A stretch of 64,000 nt of DNA, taken from Marsupella aquatica. Taxonomy: Eukaryota; Marchantiophyta. This document shows, in pieces, positions 58,274 to 64,000 of the stretch; positions within the stretch are counted from its first letter, which is position 1; the number at the start of each line of letters is the position of its first letter. The stretch lies in NCBI GenBank assembly GCA_973895155.1, contig OZ316891.1, forward strand, positions 4,464,001 through 4,528,000. The letters are read 5' to 3'. The position numbers and the translations under genes were made by a program. The notes beneath the pieces are model-generated. The model was given only the letters and a program-made list of their open reading frames with translations. It was not told the origin of the DNA and searched no databases.

Positions 58274-58898
58274 CTGCAGAGAGAGAGTCGATCAGAAAAG
58301 ATCTCATGTAGCAAATAGAAATGGCGTTTGAAGCTTTGCCCTAAGAGGTTCAAGAGCTGTCATTATACTGTACTAACAAATCCTTCAATGAGCAGATTTT
58401 TAAGCTACGACTTGCTCCTTATGTTTTGACTTGTCCACAAAAACTCTAGAAATCGCATTATTACTGAATCAGGAATTTATGGTTGCTAATATGCTGTACA
58501 TGACTAATGAAGGGAACCCCATTAACCCCACATTCAAGTCATCAATCCCGCTCCAACATGCAATATGTACAACATAACCAACAGAACGGAAAGGTTTATC
58601 ACAGAAATATTTATAATCATCAAAATTGATACCCTATACTACCTATTGTAACATTATTCTGTACTTTGGATTTACAAAAGCACCTGCAAAGGGAAAGTAG
58701 TCAGCCGATCGATTGGTCAAGATTGAAGACCAATCTTAAAGTGAAAAAAAGGACCAATTGACAGGGTAAAGAACAAAAAGCTGCTCTGATCCACCAAATC
58801 CTAAGTTCATGATGATTATAACAGTAAAGGGCATTAAAAAATGACTGCGCCTGAGGAGAAGGACCCGTAAAGGCTTGAATGCAATCTAAGGTACATAC

Positions 58899-59017
58899 CA
58901 AAGCATTTGCGGCATGATCCTCTTCTCCAACAAGAACATCCCGAAGAATCTTGGCATTTTGGGTCGACTCTCCTCCTTTCAGATCATTGATGGTACAGGG
59001 AGGGATCCCAGAATCCA
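58899..59017 (-). pseudogene. Isolated anthranilate phosphoribosyltransferase exon
   Basis: A 119-base minus-strand segment between an AAG acceptor and a GTATGT donor encodes SGIPPCTINDLKGGE and QNAKILRDVLVGEEDHAANAL. It matches the C-terminal substrate-binding region of AnPRT (tryptophan synthesis; pattern GIPRC..EDLKGGD..NA..LR.VL.GE.G...ALILN). Adjacent AnPRT exons are absent, so this looks like a transduplicated or relic exon. Confidence 0.65.
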
Positions 59018-59290
59018 CTTACATGATTGCCACCGGCCAAAATATAACCCAACATTGGCCAATATTGGGTGATCATTTCAAGGAATCATTGACGCTGCTA
59101 TCCAGACCAATTAAGTCCAATCCTGTATGCTTACAACTATCAGTAGAATATATGGTGCCTAGACAACAGGTAAATAACCTTGCATCTGTGCTTGCAACTC
59201 AGATAAAGTAAGACGGCTTGCTCATCTCAACACAGACACTGCAATGCAAAGCACAAATAACGTAATAAGATACATACTTGGAGGATATAC

Positions 59291-59330
59291 TTGGAGGATG
59301 TCTCCAATATTCACAATGAGTCCTCCTCTC
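59291..59330 (-). pseudogene. 2OG-Fe(II) oxygenase fragment, distal side of insertion
   Basis: The minus strand encodes RGGLIVNIGDILQ followed by a GTATAT donor. GGLIVNIGD.LQ is a hallmark of the double-stranded beta-helix of plant 2OG-Fe(II) oxygenases. It ends exactly at the left target duplication CTCTC (59326-59330) of the 59331-63457 element. Confidence 0.65.
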
Positions 59331-60097
59331 TGTCACTTGCCTATCCAATGATTAATACCTGCAAACCGTACTTTTCCTTACTTAAACCGTTGGTATCGTA
59401 TTACGGGGTCGTGGAGGGACGCTATTTGGAGGATTTCCACACCTAAGGATGAGTATGTTTGATTCCGCTCCCGGAAGTGTACTTTTTGATCAAGTCTACC
59501 GACTGGTCTCTCCGTTTTTGATCAAGTCCAAGGGACTGGTCCTACCATCTACAACTCATGCCCACCGGGTGAGTGCTGTCACCACCCCCCTCCTCTCTTG
59601 GGCAAGCATACCAACATTTACAATAAGATTTGAACACTAGTGACAAGGATAAATGTTTCCACAATGACACCGACCACACGCACTAGGGGAGGAAAACAAA
59701 CAACACAAGCAACAACAAGTGACACACAAAATATTGGAACCTCAAGCCAAATCCATATCTCTTGGTGTTTCCCGTAACACATGCAAGGACAACCCGGCCT
59801 CCTGCCGTCTGCCCAACTCCTGCCTCCCGGGGACAAGTGCTACGTTCTCCACCTCACTACTCTGGCTTGAACTTCTCCTAATCGGTGCGCTACTCACAAA
59901 AGCTACTCCAAAGCATCCAAGTACTATGCTGAGTTCCCCCCTAACTACTTCGGGGCTCTCCCCCTAAATACCGAAAAAACCACACCAAAGCACCCCTCAT
60001 GGGGTCACAACGATGGCGGCTACCCTAGCGGCGCCGCTAAAACCCTGCACTAAGAAATCCCTAAACTAAAAAGGCATGCGGCACACACATGCTGCTA

Positions 60098-60114
60098 AAA
60101 CCCTAAACCCTAAA
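60098..60114 (+). repeat. Short CCCTAAA motif (telo-box-like)
   Basis: Two tandem CCCTAAA units (plant telomere repeat complement) within the element, followed by another CTAAAC. Short enough to be a telo-box or chance. Confidence 0.5.
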
Positions 60115-60488
60115 CAAGGGGCCGACGGTGCCTTCGACGGCGCCCCAACTGTACTCCGTGAACCCTGAAATTGCAAGGCACCCCACAATGGCTGAAACTA
60201 GGTGCCCTATCAACTGTACTTTTGAGCTCACCCTTGGATAGCCCTTCTCCTCCTGATCCCGAATCACTCAGCCGCACTCGCAACGGACATCGGACGCCTG
60301 AGTTATGGTCGTTTCCGTATCGCGAAAACACAATTTCGTCGGGCCATAACTTGCTCATCCTGGCTCCGTTTGAGGAGCGCCGCCTCTTGTTGGAATCAGC
60401 TCCGCGAGCTCTTTCCAACAAGCCGTGAGTGACCCCTCACAAAAAAGTTGGAAATCCAGAGGCCGTACAACCACATCCGTACGACTAT

Positions 60489-62341
60489 CTACTCCTCCTC
60501 TTCTTCACTCTCGTTGCCCTGGCTTGTGCCCCGTGAGTGGGCCTCCTCTTCATCACTCACGGGAGTGAGTGCCACCTCACTTTTCTTCTTCTTTACCGTG
60601 GTACTCTTCGTGCTGCCGCTCCCTTGCTTCCTCAAAGTGGCCAAGGCCTGCCACGCCTTGATGTACCCCTCACCAATGGTGTCCTTCCATAGGGTAGCCT
60701 CTTCTCCGGACCGCAACTCCAATGGTAGAACTTGCCCTGTGGCCATGGGAGTCCCGGGGGTGACAGACCTGGGTGGCATCCCCGTACTGACCTGAGCCTC
60801 CCGTAACGATTTCCGTACCTCCCGGAGCTTCTTCTCCAAGCCCTTGCTCTTCTCCTGACTCTTCTTGGCTCCATCCAACAAGGGCCCATACTTCCCACTA
60901 ACCTCCTTCACCACCATCTCAATAGCCTGGGAGATCAAATCCGGGGAAAGTGTGGAGCTAGGTGTGCTGGGGCTCTTCCGTTTCCCCAGGCTCAAGGCCT
61001 CACTCCTCTTTGCTCGTGTCTCAAAGGCGGCCACCTGACTCCGTAGTGCTCCCACCTGGTTTCTCCACTCCACCACTTCTCCAGAATTCTGCTTCTCTTT
61101 GGCCAATGCTTGTCTCAACGCTCCCACCTCTTCTGCTTCCTTGGCCTTGGTGGACAAGGCTCCCTTCAAGTTGGAGATCTCTACGTGAGCTGCTTGGAGA
61201 AGCTTAACCTCTCATGAATGGTCCCCTCCTTGGCCTTGATCACCTCCTTCAGAGACAGGGTACTCTGCTCTAACGTCTCTACTCTGGCTGAGGCGTGCTT
61301 GAGAGAATCTCTCAATGCGTGGATTAGCTTGAGTCCCTCATGGACTCCCTCTCTGAAATCCCGTAGCTCTGCCAGGTAAACATCCGGAATGTTGTAGACC
61401 AGGGGCTTTTTCGGATCTCCTACGAGTGATTCAAGCCACTCCAACGTGTAGTCCTCATCCTGGTTTTCTTCTCCTCTATCTTCATCCCCACCAGCCGACG
61501 ATGATTCCTCCGTGAGCTTCCCTATAACGGTAGTGGCAATACTCCAGATCTCCGTGGTGAGAGATGATCCCGTGTCTTCCTATCCCGGGGAACCAATCAA
61601 CCCTTCTGCCCTGGCCAATACAAATGACCCCATCAAATGTACAACCCCACCTGGTTTCACACTCCCGGGATCAGCGGCCAATAGCTTCTTCAACCCGTAG
61701 TACCACCATCCGTACACATGGGCTGGGTGGTTCTTGATGTCCATAGCTACCACAAAATGCTCTTCACTCACCACCCCGGATTGCACATTGCCAAGGACCC
61801 GTTGATGAACCTTGGCCAGGAATCCCTTATACTCAACATCCTTGACAGCGGAAAGAGGGATGGCAGTGGTGGAGGTGGGATTAATCACCCAAGTGGCCAC
61901 CATCTTCAACGTGAGTTCTCCCCTAATGTGCCGAGGTGTGAATGAGAATTTCTGATTCCCCAGAAACAGCAGCCTAGCCAACTCCACATGGGGCACTACA
62001 CGTTTGAGACATTCAAAGTAGATTCCCTCCGTTCGTAACTCCATCCCGGCCTCAATGTCCCAGCTCTTCCCCGGAGGGATGGTAATCTCCACCTTCATGA
62101 ATTCTGTAACCCCGGTGGCTTGGAAAATATTCCGACAATCCTCCATCACTTTGGCGGAGGTCTTGGGATAAATTCGACGAAAAATCCTCCTACCCACCGG
62201 TGTGGAACCTGCTGCCAATCCCGTGCTCATCGTAGCTTCTCTCTCTTCTCTCTCCCTTGCAATCAAAGTCTCCACGTAGTCACGGTAAGTAGCCTTGTAT
62301 CTCCGAATGCGTGCCACGCTAAACTCCGGTTGATCTAGCAT
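60489..62341 (-). pseudogene. Element protein: unknown domain plus coiled coil
   Basis: The minus-strand frame starts at 62341 (LDQPEFSVARIRRYKATYRDY). It continues through the conserved TSAKVMEDCRNIFQATG, PHVELARLLFLGNQKF and KVHQRVLG segments, a WWYYGLKKLLA region, then an in-frame TAG at 61580. The same phase continues to 61181 with WLESLVGDPKKPLVYNI and heptads. A one-base deletion near 61195 shifts to the frame 61169-60489. That frame holds a coiled coil and a Pro/Ser/Lys-rich tail ending in an acidic cluster (about 615 residues in all). Its architecture (globular N-part, coiled-coil tail) parallels the plus-strand proteins at 19115 and 22718, although the globular domains are not clearly homologous. 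Probably a structural protein of the element. Confidence 0.6.
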
Positions 62342-62744
62342 TCATGCATCCTGAAATCAAATTCTCAATCACCAAATCCCATCACCCGTAGCAATGTCAA
62401 TTCCCTGGCCCGAAACAGCCCCCGTAGCCCGATTAATTTATTTCTCTCAATCCCCTCCGTCGTCACTTCATGTTGCTGTCGTTAATGCCCGGACAGCCCC
62501 CGCAATCCCCCATGAGTGAGCCTTGAGAAGAATTGGAGAGAGAGCTCAAATAATTGTTACATAAGGAGAAAGCTTTCGGCAATAAGGGAGAGAAACTCGA
62601 GTTTGCTTTCGGCAAGAGAAGGGTCGTGTGAAAAGGAGAAAAGAGGGGAGAGAAAAAAACCAACGAAAACCCCCCCGGGAGCAGCTTTTCACCTTGCGCC
62701 CCGGAGCCCTCCTTTGTCCCGACTCGCGGGAGTCCCCCTTCCTC

Positions 62745-63120
62745 GCAGCTCGCGCCTCGCAGCTCGCAGCTCGCGGCTCGCACCTCACAGCTTGCGACTC
62801 GCAGCCCGCAGCTCGCGGCTCACAGCTCGCGGCTCACGGCTCGCGGCTCACTCGTGGACGCTTCCCCTTCCTTGCACGGCAGCTCGCGGACTTCCTTAGG
62901 AGGGATTTATTTTAAAACCCCCCCATACTCCTCACTCGCGGCAGCTCGCAGCTCGCGGCTCACTCGCGGACGCTTCCCCTTCCTCGCACGGCAGCTCACG
63001 GACCTCCTTAGGAGGGATTTATTTTAAAACCCCCCCATACTCCTCACTCGCGGCAGCTCGCAGCAGCTCCCGCCCTCTGCAGGGCTCGCAACTCGTGGCC
63101 CGCAGCTCGCAACTCGCAGA
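62745..63120 (+). repeat. GC-rich CAGCTCGCGG repeats with ~105-bp duplication
   Basis: About fifteen short units of CAGCTCGC(A/G)G at 62745-62850, then a unit of about 105 bp (ACTCGCGGACGCTTCCCC ... AGGAGGGATTTATTTTAAAA) repeated twice (62860-63060). Non-coding, upstream of the minus-strand element gene, probably its promoter/5' region. Confidence 0.75.
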
Positions 63121-63462
63121 AGGATTTAATGGGGGTTTAATTAAACCCCCCATACTCCTCCAGTCCTGCCTGAGTGTTGCTTTAGAAGGGGTGTTACCAA
63201 AAAATTAAAAATGCTTATTTCCCGGACTTCCTTACCTTCCCGGAAAGTCACAATTTTAAACCCCCCCAGGTTTTTGCCCCATAATTAACCCGGGTCTAGA
63301 CAAAACTGTTGGGGTCTCCGACTATCCCGAGATGCTTTAAAAAAACTTTATAGATTTAAAGAACATTAAAAAAAAACTCGCGTCTATGGGCTTATTTATT
63401 TACAGGTGTCTTGCTGGTGACACTAATGGTGATTTACCGTGGCGGGACCCCGTCACACTCTC

Positions 63463-64000
63463 TACGGCATGATAGAAATCCATTCTCCATCTAGATTGAT
63501 TTCAAGCGCCTTTTGGCTGTCACACAGGGAGACGATAGTGAACACACTGGAGTCTTTGCGCAGCTGCGGAATGATGAAAGTTCAAATATCAAGGAACTGT
63601 TGCATTTTTGTGGTGTTTCAACCGGATATGCAAGGCTGGAAGTCCAAGACAGTCTGAGAAGACATCAAGAAAATTGTAACCAAATTTCCGAGCTCTAACT
63701 AAAGACGTTCCATCCTTTCTTGGTAGCCTGACAGGATTGACTGGCCACCAGTTCTTTGCGGAATCAACTTGTCCTTTTGTAGCCATCACAGTAAGTATCT
63801 GTTGTGCAATCTTGGGGTTTGAAATGGTAGTCCGGCCCAAAACACGATCTCCTCCATTCGATTCTCTGTACTCCGAAGAACGGGAAAGTGCTTGTACCCG
63901 AGCTGGAAGGGGACGAGGAGCTTCTTGTTCTTGTTCTCGACCCTCAAACTCAATTTGTCCTCCATGGGGAGATCAAAGAACTCCCGGTTATCGGCAAATG
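63463..64000 (-). pseudogene. 2OG-Fe(II) oxygenase, proximal part (5' outside window)
   Basis: Minus strand. The segment at the window end encodes NREFFDLPMEDKLSLRVENK, like the N-terminal helix region of plant 2OG oxygenases. Then comes KNWWPVNPVRLPRKDG and LDVFSDCLGLPALH (about 63745-63620). After an acceptor TTCCGCAG (63564) there is KDSSVFTIV, then LEINLDGEWISIMP up to the TAG at 63462-63464 and the element insertion. The iron-binding HxD would be LRKDSS, with Arg in place of His (a CAC to CGC change), so the copy looks inactive even apart from the insertion. Some exon boundaries between 63840 and 63563 are uncertain. Confidence 0.6.

Larger units (their letters stand above)
59331..63457 (-). 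mobile_element. 4127-bp TG...CA element inserted in a 2OG oxygenase gene
   Basis: Begins TGTCAC (59331) and ends GTCACA (63457); flanked by a perfect 5-bp duplication CTCTC (59326-59330, 63458-63462). Removing the element and one CTCTC joins ...WISIMP to RGGLIVNIGD in one frame across a single TAG. TG...CA with a 5-bp duplication is typical of LTR retrotransposons. However, I see no long direct LTR pair and no gag/pol, only the minus-strand coiled-coil protein at 60489-62341. It may be a LARD/TRIM-like or decayed element. The related partial unit at 31754-33548 shares its right end. Confidence 0.7.

Noticed and set aside
59628-59645. ACACTAGTGAC as the right end of the third CACTA element
   Set aside because: It lacks the TTTCTACTAGTG-type extension expected opposite CACTAGTAGAAAT, has no AATGAC array beside it, and lies inside the 59331-63457 element.
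60098-60114. Interstitial telomere or chromosome-end signal
   Set aside because: Only two CCCTAAA units; far too short, and inside a mobile element.
62628-62915. Plus-strand Arg/Ser-rich ORFs in the GC-rich repeat tract
   Set aside because: They are produced by CAGCTCGCGG repeats read in several frames and have no domain.
7876-63464. Reassigned genetic code (TAG/TGA read as amino acids)
   Set aside because: TNP2, TNPA and other intact frames end normally at TAG or TGA and contain none internally, so decay is the simpler explanation.

Overview
This is eukaryotic nuclear DNA, most likely from a streptophyte (a land plant or charophyte alga). The evidence is the set of plant-type mobile genes: an En/Spm (CACTA) TNP2/TNPA pair with consistent GT-AG introns, an Athila-like Ty3/gypsy pol, plant transposon-protein (PMD-like) ORFs and a plant-type 2OG-Fe(II) oxygenase. 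No sequence here fixes the species. There is no operon structure, and I recognise no intact tRNA or rRNA gene. The window is almost entirely mobile DNA, much of it nested.

Layout. 1-7355: right-hand part of a CACTA element, with an intact-looking TNP2-like transposase (about 946 aa in the window) and a nine-exon TNPA-like gene (751 aa), a subterminal repeat zone and a terminal TAGTG end. 7356-14240: GGAC/GTCC repeat arrays around a decayed RPA70-C-like frame (+) and a decayed, intron-containing 'SDG...HGKG' DDE-type transposase (-). 14370-17475: one 805-codon reading frame (-) broken only by stop codons and bracketed by two AACTCGT-type arrays. 17537-26000: retroelement proteins that join a plant transposon-protein-like domain to a long coiled coil, each followed by an LTR-like tract. 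26038-31753: Ty3/gypsy element with 631-bp repeats, gag, protease and RT, lacking RNase H and integrase. 31754-34900: part of a second retroelement-like family, GC-rich sequence and an 80-bp tandem repeat.

34996-41472: small host-like or element-borne genes (two RPA70-C-like ORFs, a SAM-domain gene, unknown ORFs). 41880-50062: a multi-exon minus-strand gene with a ParB/sulfiredoxin-like DGNHR segment. It is accompanied by seven AGCGC(NNN)GCGCT palindromes and interrupted by a CACTA element (43655-47123). That CACTA holds an 8-bp-TSD element (44483-46443) and 5S-rRNA-derived sequence. 50307-54327: a larger relative of the 8-bp-TSD element, with a multi-exon P/THAP9-like transposase, cut by the left end of a third CACTA (54328). 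55200-64000: isolated exon-like fragments of unrelated host genes (DEAH helicase, anthranilate phosphoribosyltransferase, 2OG oxygenase). The oxygenase is split by a 4127-bp TG...CA element (59331-63457) flanked by a perfect 5-bp duplication.

Overall the window is a layered record of transposition. Autonomous genes supply transposases, non-autonomous relatives and gene-fragment carriers share their ends, and most older frames have decayed by in-frame TAG and TGA codons, with very few TAA.
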